From assembly GCF_901709675.1 (NCBI RefSeq), contig NC_051088.1, positions 12,007,693-12,071,692 on the forward strand: 64,000 bases of DNA. Reading direction: 5' to 3'. Below are positions 26,145-39,381 of the stretch, in pieces (within the stretch, counting starts at the first letter, position 1; each line of letters begins with the position of its first letter). The notes beneath the pieces were generated by a model. The model had not been told where the DNA came from, searched no databases, and saw nothing but the letters and a program-made list of their open reading frames with translations. The DNA comes from Syngnathus acus. Its lineage: Eukaryota > Chordata > Actinopteri > Syngnathiformes > Syngnathidae. Made by a program: the position numbers and the translations under genes.

Positions 26145-26152
26145 TCACGTGA
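26145..26152. promoter_or_regulatory. Palindromic E-box (TCACGTGA) upstream of RCC2
   Basis: TCACGTGA is the core recognised by bHLH-zip factors of the MYC/MAX, USF and MiT/TFE classes. It sits in a GC-richer stretch about 1.4 kb before the RCC2 start codon, close to where the non-coding first exon probably lies. Function is inferred from position and motif only. Confidence 0.35.
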
Positions 26153-26833
26153 TGCGGAAGCAGGCTACAGCTTCTTTTGTTCACATCAATCAAAGGGGAC
26201 ACGGACGGAGAGCTGCTGAATCAGGAAATCGTTGGTACATGATTTATATTTCACTCTGAAAATTACAAGTAACCTTTTTTGAGAAACCGCTTATATAATT
26301 GTCCTGCACCCCAACAAACGATGTCGTTTTGAAAATGTTTGTAAAGTTTTTTTTTTCCACTTCCTCCGCTTGTCGCGGTATTGTTTTACGTACATGTCTT
26401 TATTAAGTATGCGTTAGCTTAACGCGGAGGTAACGTTAGCTTAATTATTCCGAAATGTGCATGCATATTCCAGCGAGATTACAGACAGAAGTTGTTTAGT
26501 TTGTAGAAGGCACAAACTTTAGCCTTATGTGGATGCTCGGGATAAAAGTTGACGAATTGGCGGCTCGGTTAGCTTGCTAGCCAATCTCCAAGCAAACAAA
26601 GAGCGTCCGTCGGTGCTTAGCTTCGTGCAGCTAGCGGCTACACGGACACACGCGCTTTTGCTTTGTTGCGTTTTGTGGCGGTGTGCTTTTATGTGGTACG
26701 TATTACAAAACCGACTTTATTGGCTTTGTTAATCACGTGAGCGTTTTAAAAAAATGTTGCTGGCTATGTACTTTAGGGACGAGACTACCACAAAGTAAAG
26801 TCGGTGAAAGTGTCAACTCTGTCGGACACTTCC

Positions 26834-26875
26834 CTACTTATGTCACTTCTCTACTTATGTCACTTCTCTACTTAT
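26834..26875. repeat. 17-bp tandem repeat, about 2.5 copies
   Basis: CTACTTATGTCACTTCT is repeated head to tail at 26834 and 26851, with a partial third copy from 26868. It probably lies in RCC2's first intron. Confidence 0.85.
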
Positions 26876-27087
26876 ATCTGCCAAAAAGTTGAAACGTTCT
26901 AGCCGAGTTTCCAATTGTTTGGCTTCTAAAACCCCAATAAATGTTCTTGACTTTTCGCCCACGTCAGTGACTATTACACTTGAGAAGTGTCAAAACCAAA
27001 GTTTGAAGCTCAGCTACAATTTATAAAGAATTTCAGCCTCGACTTAGGTTTGTGTTAAGGCTCTTACATTACTACTGTGGCATAAGC

Positions 27088-27133
27088 TTCCGTCCGTCCA
27101 TTATCCGAACCGCTTTATCCTCTCATGGGTCGC
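27088..27133 (-). mobile_element. SINE 3'-tail fragment, reverse orientation
   Basis: TCCGTCCATTATCCGAACCG followed by CTTTATCCTCTCATGGGTCGC is the reverse complement of the 3' end of the SINE found complete at 31952-32319 (GGTTCAGAAAATGGATGGAT). Only the tail remains, as expected for a 5'-truncated or decayed copy. Confidence 0.65.
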
Positions 27134-27518
27134 TTAAAAGAATTTATTTGCATAGCACTTAATCACAAAAGTCTTAAAGGTCTTCACAAGCCCACAGCTG
27201 ACTAATATTAACATCTCCAGAAAAAAAAAAAAAACATGGTGCCCACTTCAGATCATGTTGGGTCATTATCATCTAGCTCGGCCTCCGACCTGGGGAGGAA
27301 GTAACAGGAACGTACCAAACAGCTGTTCTTGTTTTACGATGCAGTTCCGTTACATGTGGCGACGTAACCCACGTAGGAATGTGCCGTTCTTTTAGCACAA
27401 AGCGTTACTGTCGGAGGACTGTCATAAAACAAAGACACCCTGTAACGGTGTCTCCAGTTTGTGAATTACAGAAATGTCACTCCTGACTTCTTTCCCCTCA
27501 CAGCTCTTTTGACGAAAA

Positions 27519-30500
27519 ATGCCACGCAAGAAGGTGACAGATGTCTCTGGAAATGGATCCACGAAAAAGAAGAAAGCCAGTGGCAAAAGGAAAGAGCGAG
27601 ACTTCAGCAGTGATGACGAGTTTGACTACGAACAGGAGAATAACAAAAAGCCGGGGAAGCCCTCCTTCAAGTCCAGCCTGCAGCCCGTCACGGTGGCAGA
27701 TGATGTGAAAGAGAAAATTGTGAGTCTGCAGTCCTTTATTGAAAAAAACAAAATGGAAGCAGCTTGATTATCAGACAGACTGACTCCCCATTGGCATTTC
27801 CTCCCGACAGAAACTTGAATGTCCAAAGGTTAAAGGTCAACTAGTCATATTTGGAGCCACTAACTGGGATTTGATTGGAAGAAAAGAGGTCCCCAAACAA
27901 CAAGGTACGTTTTTTTAAGTTTGTGTGAAATGTGAGTGTAGTACGTTACTTACCTGGTTCTGTTTTGTTTGGAAAATGTATTGGTCCCAGAATGGGGAAA
28001 TTTGCAAAAATAACAGCAGTCAACAGTATTCATTCTGGGAAGACCCCACAAAAATCTTGAGCCCTGCATTCATACAAAATATTGCTATAAGAGTAAAACT
28101 GGCACATTTCTCAGCACAACGCAAAAGTGTATGGACTGGTCTTTGTCCGAATTTTGATTGAGACGACAGTCGTCAAGGAATGACATAGAGCGAGTGCCGA
28201 GCCATTGAGTGACCATGAAAATGCTTGCGACACTAATGTCTATTCATATGTATGAGTATGGTGGACCCCTCCCTCCTCTCTCCCCTGCAGAGGCACACGC
28301 TGATAAATGTGCTTTGTTGCAAAGGGATTTCTGATTGCAGGGGAGGGGGGGGCAAAAGCTTTATTTGCAGCAGCCGTCTGTTGGAACAAAGATCATGTTG
28401 GGAGGATTCATATGCTGCACCTGCAGTACATATGTGTCAAATTATGGCTTTTGCCTTCAAAGAAATATACTCATCTCCCACAAGGGAAGAATTGCTTGCC
28501 ATTGTGCAGTCAATTTTGTTGTTGTTTGAATTTAGACTTTATAATCCATAATTTTCACAGTTAATCTGAGTAAAAAGTAGTGCGTGATTTCTGTTTTATA
28601 CAGTCCTAAAAAGGTCTAGTTGTTGCCTTCATTCAACTTTAGTGTACTCACTCAAGATCTGAAAATCTATACAATTAAGGTCAATTAAGTTGCCCCCCCC
28701 CCCCCCCCCCCCCTTCTTTCTTCCAGCGGCGTTCCGCAACCTGGGCCAGAATTTGTGGAGTCCGCACCGTTATGGCTGTCTGAACGACGTGGTGGTTAGC
28801 TGCGTGATTTCTGGCCCATGTGCGGCTCACAGCCTTCTCATCACCACTGAGGGCAAACTGTGGAGCTGGGGTAAGTCCCAAAATCCAATCCAAAGTACTT
28901 TTGTGTTTTTCTTTTTTTTTTAAATCAAGCTGAACATGCTGCAAATCTGTGAATCTATCCATATTTGGGCAGGTCGCAATGACAAAGGTCAGCTGGGCCA
29001 CGGAGACACCAAACGTCTGGACGCTCCAAAATTGATCGAGGGCCTGGCAGACGTCATGGTCGTGGCGGCGGCCTGTGGCCGTAATCACACCTTGGCGCTC
29101 ACGGGTACGCGAGGAGCCTTAATTTGGACGACTTGATCCAAAAGTATCTTGTCAAGCACTATTAATCATAGCATACGAACTGTACCGGAGGCTTTTGTTG
29201 ACGGTTGTTTGCTTTAGAGGATGGCGTCGTGCACGCCTTTGGTGAAAACAAGCTCGGTCAGCTTGGCCAAGGCAGCCAGACGGACGCCATTCTCAGCCCG
29301 GCACCCGTAAGTGGCAAATACAAATCACAGGACGATGCAGAGGGCACAGGAAAGACCGAAGTTGTTGTCTTTGGGCTGCCCAGATTTCCTACAACGGCCA
29401 GCCCTTAGTGAAGGTGTCGTGTGGGGCCGAGTTCAGCATGGTGGTGGACTGCAAAGGGAACCTCTATTCTTTTGGCTGCCCTGAGTACGGACAGCTCGGT
29501 AAGACGGAAGCACACCGGCAGTTGTGTTGGGTTGAAATCCACACGGTTACTTTTGGGGGTGCTGGTTTCCACTGTCAAGTCGATTTTGTGCAATTTAGCC
29601 TCTTCTCTGGTCCCACCGCAGGCCACAACAGCGACGGCAAGTTCATAGCTCGTGCGCAGCGCATCGAGTTTGACTGCGAACTCATCCCTCGCCGCGTTGC
29701 AATCTTCATCGAGAAGTCCAAAGATGGCCAGGTCACACCCGTGCCCAACGTGGTGGTTCGAGACGTGGCCTGCGGAGCCAACCATACGGTGAGCAGTCGG
29801 GAAGGAAGGATGCATTTATTATCTATTTATTTTTGGTTTCCATTTGAGTATTGAAGCCCACGTTGTGTGTTCAGCTGGTGTTGGACTCCCAGAAGCGAGT
29901 CTTCAGCTGGGGGTTCGGAGGTTACGGGCGTTTGGGACACACCGAGCAGAAGGACGAGCTGGTTCCCCGCCTGGTGAAACTCTTTGACTTCCCTGGCCGA
30001 GGAGCCAGTCACATCCATACTGGCTATCAGTGCTCCTTTGCCATCAGCGAGAGCGGTAAGACAACACTGTGGCGCGCCTCACTTTTCAAATCCAGTGATA
30101 CTAAACTTGAGTACGAAGCAAACTGAATCATCCAAATGGTAATGCAGGGAGTCTGTTCTTCTGGGGGGTGACCAACACTTCCAGAGAGTCCACCATGTAC
30201 CCCAAAGCTGTGCAGGATCTGTGCGGCTGGGAAGTCCGCAGTCTGGCCTGCGGGTAGGTCCTTGGCTGACGACGCCTCATTGTGCGATCCGCTTGAGGAG
30301 TGACTTGAGTGTGTCTGTGTGTGAAACAGGAAGAGCAGCATCATCATCGCTGCAAATGAGAGCACCATCAGCTGGGGTCCTTCACCCACTTTTGGGGAGC
30401 TGGTAAGAGAACGTGCTTCACATCATCATCGTTATGACATTCTCAACTTGTGAGGCACAATTGTTGCAAAATGTGCCCGACATGTTTGATTTGCGTAGGG

Positions 30501-30905
30501 CTATGGCGACAATAAACCGAAATCCTCCACCACCGCCCAGGAAGTCAAGACTCTGGATGGCATTTACGTTGAACAGGTGCACCGAATGGCTGGCTCTGAT
30601 GGGTATTGTTGTCGACAGATTTTGAGTTAGAGGTCCAACGCACGCAGACAATGCACACGATTGGCGGGACCTCGCCGAGCAAAGCGTCGGAGCGCCAGCT
30701 TTCCTCGAGCCGTACGCTCAGATATTGCATGTTTGCGCCTCGGAAAAGCACCGCCAAGGAGTGAGATTGCTCAAGCGATGGCGTTCATCTGCGTTCCCAG
30801 GTGGTGATGGGTTATGCTCACTCCATGATCATCGCCAGGCAGGACACGCCGGCTGAGGAGGAGAGACTGCAAAAGCTCCCAGAGTACAACCCCCGAACAA
30901 TCTGA
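27519..30905 (+). CDS. rcc2: RCC2 (TD-60), RCC1-like beta-propeller protein
   Basis: RCC2 is a nuclear and centromeric RCC1-family protein needed for mitotic progression, with reported roles in small-GTPase control (RAC1, RALA, ARF6). Exons: 27519-27719, 27811-27904, 28727-28870, 28973-29104, 29218-29306, 29384-29498, 29622-29788, 29875-30055, 30148-30253, 30330-30402, 30499-30576, 30801-30905. They total 1,485 nt, giving 494 residues against about 522 in human. The N-terminus is basic and serine/acidic (KKKKASGKRKERDFSSDDEF), as expected for a nuclear localisation and phospho-rich tail. RCC1 repeats follow, with GQLGHGDTKR, GQLGQG and GYGRLGHTEQKDELVPR, and the C-terminus is the conserved LPEYNPRTI. 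The start is chosen because it lies just after a good acceptor and matches the family N-terminus. Confidence 0.96.
28693..28713. repeat. 21-nt poly-C tract at the RCC2 exon 3 acceptor
   Basis: An uninterrupted run of about 21 cytosines ends 13 nt before the acceptor used by RCC2 exon 3. On the sense RNA it serves as the polypyrimidine tract. The length is prone to sequencing error and slippage. Confidence 0.9.
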
Positions 30906-31495
30906 CGAATTTTTGAGCAAGAGGCCCCAGTTGGCCAAAGGAGGTGTGTCGGCTTTGCACACTTCTCTTCACGGGGCATACGTTCCAACAATCTGGAAGT
31001 TCTAATCACAACGAACTGTTGAGACCATGTCACTTGAGTGAAACCTAGTTTACGTCAAGCACTTCTGCCTCTTCTTTCCCAAGACGTGCTTCCTTTCCTC
31101 CTTTTGTTACACGCTCACTCATTTGTTTCATTGTCTTATGTTGCAATGTTTGAGAAATATGTCCAATTTACGGGTGCTACAGCATGACCCCTCACCTCTG
31201 CAGGGACAGATGCTCCATACGAGTGCCTACATTTTCCACGGCCCTGTTATGGAAGTTGTCTTGCGTGGTCTCAACTTGGTAACATTCCTTCAGTTATTTT
31301 TCCACATTAGATCAATGTTGAGACTATCGTCTTTAACGATATCAATAGGGGCCAATGCTGTACGTTCAAAAGTATTTGAGCTGGGGAAGGTGGGACTTAT
31401 TTTTAAGTTTGTTGTTTTAATCAGGATAAGGTGTTTTTACTTCCACCTTTCACTGATCTTAATAGTGTGCATTGTTCTGGTTACATTTTCATTCC

Positions 31496-31501
31496 AATAA
31501 A
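31496..31501 (+). terminator. rcc2: Polyadenylation signal of RCC2
   Basis: AATAAA (in CCAATAAATAAAAATGG) is followed by GT-rich sequence. It is the last good plus-strand signal before the convergent RPL22 gene. Confidence 0.65.
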
Positions 31502-31639
31502 TAAAAATGGTGTAAATTGATGCCCAGTTAAAGTTTCATGTGCAGTTGTAGGCAAGCACGATTCTAACATGCTCACACTGAGCGACAACAGATTTGAGTT
31601 GCAAAAGAAAAAAATAGCACCCGTCACTGAAAACAGTTA

Positions 31640-31645
31640 TTTATT
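31640..31645 (-). terminator. rpl22: Polyadenylation signal of RPL22
   Basis: AATAAA on the minus strand lies only about 20 nt after the RPL22 stop codon. The very short 3' UTR is usual for ribosomal protein mRNAs. Confidence 0.7.
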
Positions 31646-31664
31646 GTACAAAATCAGCTGGAAT

Positions 31665-34544
<2,880 letters not shown>

Positions 34545-34590
34545 GGCGAAGAAGCTCGCAAAGAGAGCGAGCGTGGAGTGCGCATGCGTT
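34545..34590 (-). promoter_or_regulatory. RPL22 core promoter with TOP-like start and NRF1-like site
   Basis: Reading the minus strand, a TGCGCATGCG palindrome-like motif (close to the NRF1 consensus) is followed by CGCTCGCTCTCTTTGCG, a plausible TOP initiator, about 20-25 nt before the ATG. Ribosomal protein genes normally start in such a pyrimidine tract. The upstream edge coincides with a mobile element, described separately. Confidence 0.45.
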
Positions 34591-35439
34591 AGTGTTGGCT
34601 CGTGAGTGAACGACTCGTTCAAAAGAACGTATTCTTTCAGTGAACGAGCGTGAACGAATCACTTCCTAAAGTGATTCGTTCATTTTTCAGTTCATATGAC
34701 TTCAACCCGTAAGTGTCAGTAATGCGCATTGAAGCTGGTGCCACCTCGCCGTAAAACAAAACGAAGAAGAAAATGACGTAACTTCCCGTTCATGAACGAG
34801 TCGTGAATTGCATTTTTTCCAGTTCATCGCGAGAACGGATCAGTGAGGGAACGAATCCTGACTTTCCCGTTCGCGAACGAGTTAATGGGTCAACTGCCTT
34901 CCCGTGCATCAACGGATCAGTCAGTGAATGTGTTGCGTCTCCTGGCGTGAACTATGTAAGCCAGAATGTAGATTTACGATTTGCCAAGGAAAGAAAGAAC
35001 CACTCACTTAAACACCACTTAAACTCCAAGCTAACGGCTAACTTTATTGCATGAAGGGATGCGCCGTTATGCAACAACGGGGAGATTATGCTTCTCTTTG
35101 GATAATCTTGACTTTATAACACTTATAGTAGTTTTTCAATAACGTGTATACATATATACGCCTAAATATTGTTATCCAATATATCTACTGCAGTTTCACA
35201 TTGGATTGCTGGTTTGAAATTTACTTTTATCATTATTATTATTTTAATAAACATTTATGTTAAAACTTGTCTGGTGTTTCATTCCTTGTTTTTATATTCG
35301 CCAATTAAAACATAAAAATCAGACATTTGGTTAACTGCTTTATATGACGTGTAGGTACACCTCATGGACACTTCAATAGGTACACTACACGAGATAAAAA
35401 AAAAAAAAATAATTGCACAATAAAAGCACGTTCAAGCAT

Positions 35440-35525
35440 TTTCGCGCACCTGGGATCGAACCAAGATCTTACCGAGCATGAGCCCGTGTCACTAACCAGT
35501 TGACTGTTTCAACATGACAGGCTAT
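35440..35525 (-). other. tRNA-like sequence (tRNA pseudogene or SINE head)
   Basis: On the minus strand, GGTTCGATCCC forms a B box/T-loop with a good five-pair stem (CTTGG/CCAGG), preceded by an A-box-like AGTCAACTGGTTAG and a loop that would show CAT in the anticodon position. The acceptor and anticodon stems pair poorly, and it sits inside repeats, so a functional tRNA is unlikely. Confidence 0.4.
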
Positions 35526-35558
35526 GGTCGAATGTACTGTTTTGTACTAGTGATGTGA

Positions 35559-35802
35559 TTAGGGAAATGGTCAAAGGTCACAGTTGTCAAGCTCTCGTCC
35601 TCAGGGCCGCATTCTAACATGTTTTCCAAGATTCACTCGTTAAGTGCACCTGCGTGAAAAGTTTTAGCTCCTGCAGAACGTGAAATGACCAAAATCTTTT
35701 CACGCAGGTGCGTTTAACGAGGGTAACTTTGGAAAACATATTTGAACGCGGCCCCGAGGACTAGAGCTTGACACCTGTGACCTTTGACCATATTTCCCTA
35801 AT
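35559..35802. repeat. Foldback MITE with arms of about 105 bp
   Basis: The left arm (35559-35661) and right arm (35696-35802) are near reverse complements, both containing GTTAARYGCACCTGCGTGAAAAG toward the centre and GTCAAAGGTCACAG/CTGTGACCTTTGAC toward the outside. The loop is about 34 nt. A large hairpin of this kind is a MITE-type foldback element. Confidence 0.85.
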
Positions 35803-36147
35803 AAAGTGGCCTGTTATTAGGTACACTTGAAAATGGCGGTGTACCTAATGGAGTGTCCGTGTGATTCCCTCGTTAAGTGCACCTGCGTGAAAAGTTTTAG
35901 CTCCTGCGGACGTGGAAATGACCAAAATCTTTTCACGCAGGTGTGTTTAACGAGGGTAACTTGGAAAACATATTGGAACGCGGCCCCTCGAGGACTGGAG
36001 GTCGACACCCCTGGTTTAAGTGAAAAGTGCCACACCCGCCCTCACCCCCACGTTCTGATTGGATGTTTGATCTGTGACGTCACTTGGACACTCCATTAGG
36101 TACACCGCCATTTTCAAGTGTACCTAACAGGCCACTTTATTAGGGAA
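35797..36147. mobile_element. MITE with terminal inverted repeats of about 60 bp
   Basis: The left end (35797-35863) and right end (36080-36147) are inverted copies sharing TTAGGTACACTTGAAAATGG and ACCTAATGGAGTGTCC. The interior contains a second, shorter foldback (stem CCTCGTTAAGTGCACCTGCG and its complement, about 35866-35957). No coding capacity. Confidence 0.8.
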
Positions 36148-36290
36148 AAATCATGGCCAAAGCTGAACTGAAAGTGAAAAGTGCCACACCCGCCCTCACC
36201 CCCACCTCCTGATTGGCTGGTTGATCTGTGACGTCACACGGACACTCCATTAGGTACACCACCATTTTCAGGTGTACTTAACTTTATGCA
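36015..36290. repeat. Direct duplication, period about 154 bp
   Basis: A block beginning GTGAAAAGTGCCACACCCGC and ending with the ACTCCATTAGGTACACC repeat end occurs at about 36019 and again at about 36173. The second copy differs by several substitutions, for example CACCATTTTCAGG against CGCCATTTTCAAG. Confidence 0.8.
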
Positions 36291-37024
36291 TTTTTTGTAT
36301 GTCAAGTTTGTGGGGGGGGACGATTCGTTTGAACGAATCTTTTGAGTGAACTGATTCTAAAGATTCAGTTCACTTATAAGAACTGGAATGCACATCACGA
36401 AGTATGCGTTGCAATCGCTGACAAGTCAATCGTCGAATCATCGATTCGACCGTCGCATCCGACGACATTGTTTTTGGGTACCACCTAACCCTATTCTAAG
36501 TGTATCTAGGTTTATTGTTTTCAATTTACCAGAAATGTGTAAACGTACAGGGAGCGCACTAGAGTAGATATAGACATCAGATAATAAAACTGTATTTATA
36601 TATTTTAAAAAGTGATAACTTCTAATCTCAAATATTCATCAATACATCTTCAAAAAAGCAAGAACTAAATTTGAAACAATTCACAAACTAGAACACTAAT
36701 AGATCAAAGTGGATGTATGAATACTTGCCCACCAAACATGAAATATAACTGCAAACAACATAATTTCAGTATTGGAAGCTCTAAAAAAAAAAAGGCAGAA
36801 ATTACTGAAATCTCAAATAATTTAATGATACAGTATATTATACAGCAATTAAACTATACAAAAAAACCTTAGTAGGTACGAGGCCTACTTGTCAAAAACT
36901 AAAGATAACTTCGGGCTGGTTTTTAGCCTGAGTGAAGGTCATACGATGGATTACACGTACAGAACAGTGTTTGACTCAACTAGTCTCTGAACATGTGACT
37001 ATTCTCAATGCAGCATCACCACCA

Positions 37025-37030
37025 TTTATT
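37025..37030 (-). terminator. icmt: Possible polyadenylation signal of ICMT
   Basis: A minus-strand AATAAA lies about 850 nt after the ICMT stop. Other A/T-rich variants exist nearby, so the true 3' end is not certain. Confidence 0.35.
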
Positions 37031-37876
37031 TCAACAGCCAAACAGTTCTCTGGATGGTATGATTTGACATAATGGGCACAGGCATTCAGTAAAAAATAAA
37101 AGTTGTCCTCTAGGATGATTTTTTTTTCAATGTTGCTACATATGTGAGGTCCATTAAAACAAAACAAAAACATCCAAAGAAAGAGGGCAGTGCTTAGCAT
37201 CAGCTCCACAGAGCATGATGAGGTTGGAGGTTTGGACCTGATGCTTTGATGCCTTTTAGTTGTCTCACCATGAAGGCTGTGCACGTTAGACTGAAGTGTC
37301 ATCTTCCGATGTAGCCCTACAGCCATTTCAGGCTGGAAATGTCACAACTTTATAAATGTCGTAAACTGTGCAGAAAATGAGTAAAACAGAGTGGGTGATA
37401 GAAGCCAGCTACAGAGGTAGTAACAGCATCCGATACAGTTCTGTGGAAACCGGACGGCTGTTACAGTGGAAATAAAATGACAACAGCAAGTCAGGAACAT
37501 GTAATAGCAATCTGACTTGACATGTTGGGGGAACTGTGTATGAAATCCCTTTTTTTGCCAGCCAACTAGGGTAATACTTGGATGTCCCTAAAAATTCAGC
37601 CGGAGCTGCTTCTGCCACCATCCGCTCTCTACCGACACGTGATTGCTGTTGCATGCAAACAAAACTGCAAACAAGTGCTACTAGAGTACACGCGACGACG
37701 GTGAAATGTTTTGGTCTCTCTAATTGGCTTGTAGAGTTTGGTCAAGTAAAAGCAGTCCACTTGCTTGCTGGTCTGTGCTAGCTAGTGGGTCAGCTCGCAG
37801 AGTTCTTTGCGATCGCCTCGTCGCCACCGTCCGATCTGCTTTGAGTCAAGTAGGATCCCTCAAGCGTTGTGCACTA

Positions 37877-39381
37877 CTAGTTGACCCGGATGCCTGAGAT
37901 GAAGGGCAGCCCGGTGTGAACCCGCTTCTTGTACTCCACGTATTCCTCAGCAAAGAAATTGATGAGGGAAACTTCCTCTTCCTCGATCCGCTCTCGAAAG
38001 AACCTCCAGCTGGCGATGGTGTAGCCCAGTGTGCATACTGGGTTGCACAGCACCACCTAGAGTGGACACGTTAGTTTACATTTTACCCGATAAGGTACAA
38101 TTTGCAGTATTGATAAAACATTTCAGACCTGTGTTCCTATGCTCCAGTAAAACCAGCCCACATAAGAGGGGTGTCGAAAGAAAGCATAAACACCACTGGT
38201 GACCAGCACGTGACTGTACGCTTTTTCATTCTGGACAATGTGGTTGAAGTTGGAGCCGGCTGTCAACATGGCCGCCTTGCGGAGGGCCTCGCCGCAAAGC
38301 ACCATGAGCAGACCCATGAAGCTCAACCACCTCAGCTGCTTCAGCTCTGAAAGATAAGACGAGGCATGTCAAACAGCATTTGAAGAATTATAAGGTTTAA
38401 TAATAATAAAAAAAATCTCGCCCACTGACCTGGAAATGTTAACTTTTCCAGGGTGAACTCCAGCCATGAAGAGACAGCCGCCAGCGTGTATTCTAGACTG
38501 TGGTTAAGCAGGAATGAGTCCAGTGACAAGCTTTGAGGGTTAATGATGGCCGTCACCAAGTACTCAGAGTAATGGAAGAACGCCAGCGAGCACATATACC
38601 TGCAAAGGTGACAGTAGTACACGTGACATTTTTTCAACCAAGTTTTCAGGATAAAGACATCGATACACATCACATTATATTCATTTACATACCAGCCAAA
38701 ATGTGTCCAAGTGGTTTCGGTGCAGCTTATGATTAGACCACACCCAAAAATGACTCCCAGAAAGCAGGCTCTTACAGCAACCTAAAACCAACACATACCC
38801 CGGGGGCTTAGAGTAGAAATCGTTTCAGAGATGATTAACATCCCGTACACGGAAACCATCACATGCTCTTACTTCCTCAAGCTGCAATTTCCTATTTCAA
38901 TATCTAGACGAGAAGAGCACGTACGCGATGTAAGCATATGAGACATTTACCAAGGGCTTCAAATTCAAATAAAAAGTCATGTTTGTAGGTCAATGCAGAC
39001 GATGCTGTTGTCTCGTCCTACTTTAGCTAATAGGATTACCAACCGGTCGAAAGTGTGGCACGTAACACAAACTCCCATTGGACAATGTTTTATTTAATCA
39101 TCACACAAGACATCACTTGAAGGAAACTTAAAAGTTCGCTAGATTGTTGCGTTGACGCTTACCTTGTAAAGAGGACCCCTGCATATTACCAACAGGAGGC
39201 CATTGATAACAGCAATATGAAGACAAATTGCTATTTTCCCCGGAGTTTCCGTCAGGTAGTCAAAGACCCAGTCAAGGTGACCAAAGCAGGTTCTAATCAA
39301 TGGTATTATGACAACGCTGAGACCAAGAAGAAAGCTCTTGATACTTACTGTACCCTCAAGTACCAACTTACTGCCTGCCAT
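37877..39381 (-). CDS. icmt: ICMT, protein-S-isoprenylcysteine O-methyltransferase
   Basis: ICMT is the integral ER enzyme that uses S-adenosylmethionine to methylate the C-terminal prenylcysteine of CAAX proteins such as RAS, RHO GTPases and lamins, the last step after prenylation and RCE1 cleavage. Five exons on the minus strand: 39163-39381, 38693-38781, 38430-38599, 38129-38346, 37877-38056. They total 876 nt, giving 291 residues against 284 in human. Several hydrophobic membrane spans are seen (for example FLLGLSVVIIPLI and IAICLHIAVINGLLLVI). The catalytic region has the family pattern RHPSYVGWFYWSIGTQ, then NPVC, RFFRERIEEEE and FFAEEYVEYKKRVHTGLPFI, which form the SAM and lipid pocket. 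The start matches the family (MAGSKL). Confidence 0.96.

Larger units (their letters stand above)
25111..27518. other. VPS13D 3' UTR, spacer and RCC2 5' region
   Basis: The left part, up to about 25.8 kb, is VPS13D 3' UTR ending at a polyadenylation signal. Next come a GATA microsatellite with a 32-bp tandem duplication, then the RCC2 upstream DNA with an E-box palindrome, a 17-bp tandem repeat and a SINE-tail fragment. RCC2's first coding exon has an acceptor (CTCACAG) at about 27503, so RCC2 has at least one non-coding exon somewhere in 26.1-26.3 kb or nearby. I see no other gene. Confidence 0.6.
30906..31664. other. RCC2 3' UTR and RCC2/RPL22 convergent spacer
   Basis: This holds the RCC2 3' UTR, about 595 nt up to its AATAAA, then a gap of only about 140 bp before the RPL22 polyadenylation signal on the other strand. 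No further gene is visible. Confidence 0.75.
34589..36400. mobile_element. Non-autonomous hAT-like composite element (about 1.8 kb)
   Basis: Both ends are rich in palindromic GAACGA/TCGTTC motifs. The left end begins TTAGTGTTGGCTCGTGAGTG; the right end, reverse-complemented, begins TCGTGATGTGCATTCC, so the termini are similar but imperfect (about 7 of 9 at the tip). Flanks CATGCGTT (34583-34590) and TATGCGTT (36403-36410) match at 7 of 8 positions, compatible with an aged 8-bp hAT target duplication. No transposase reading frame is present. The interior holds other nested repeats. The exact boundary is uncertain by a few bases. Confidence 0.5.
34545..37876. other. RPL22-ICMT intergenic region, mostly mobile-element sequence
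   Basis: No host gene is supported. 34.59-36.40 kb is a nest of foldback and terminal-inverted-repeat elements, itemised separately. 36.4-37.0 kb is AT-rich sequence in which I see nothing. From about 37.0 kb to 37.876 kb the minus strand is likely the ICMT 3' UTR. Confidence 0.7.

Noticed and set aside
28681-29088. 135-codon minus-strand frame over RCC2 exons 3-4
   Set aside because: It is antisense to clear RCC1-repeat exons and ends in a translated poly-G run.
35440-35525. A functional tRNA gene
   Set aside because: The B box is good, but the anticodon and acceptor stems pair poorly and the sequence is embedded in nested repeats.
35827-36099. 90-codon plus-strand frame in the repeat island
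   Set aside because: It is made entirely of foldback and MITE sequence and matches no transposase or host protein.
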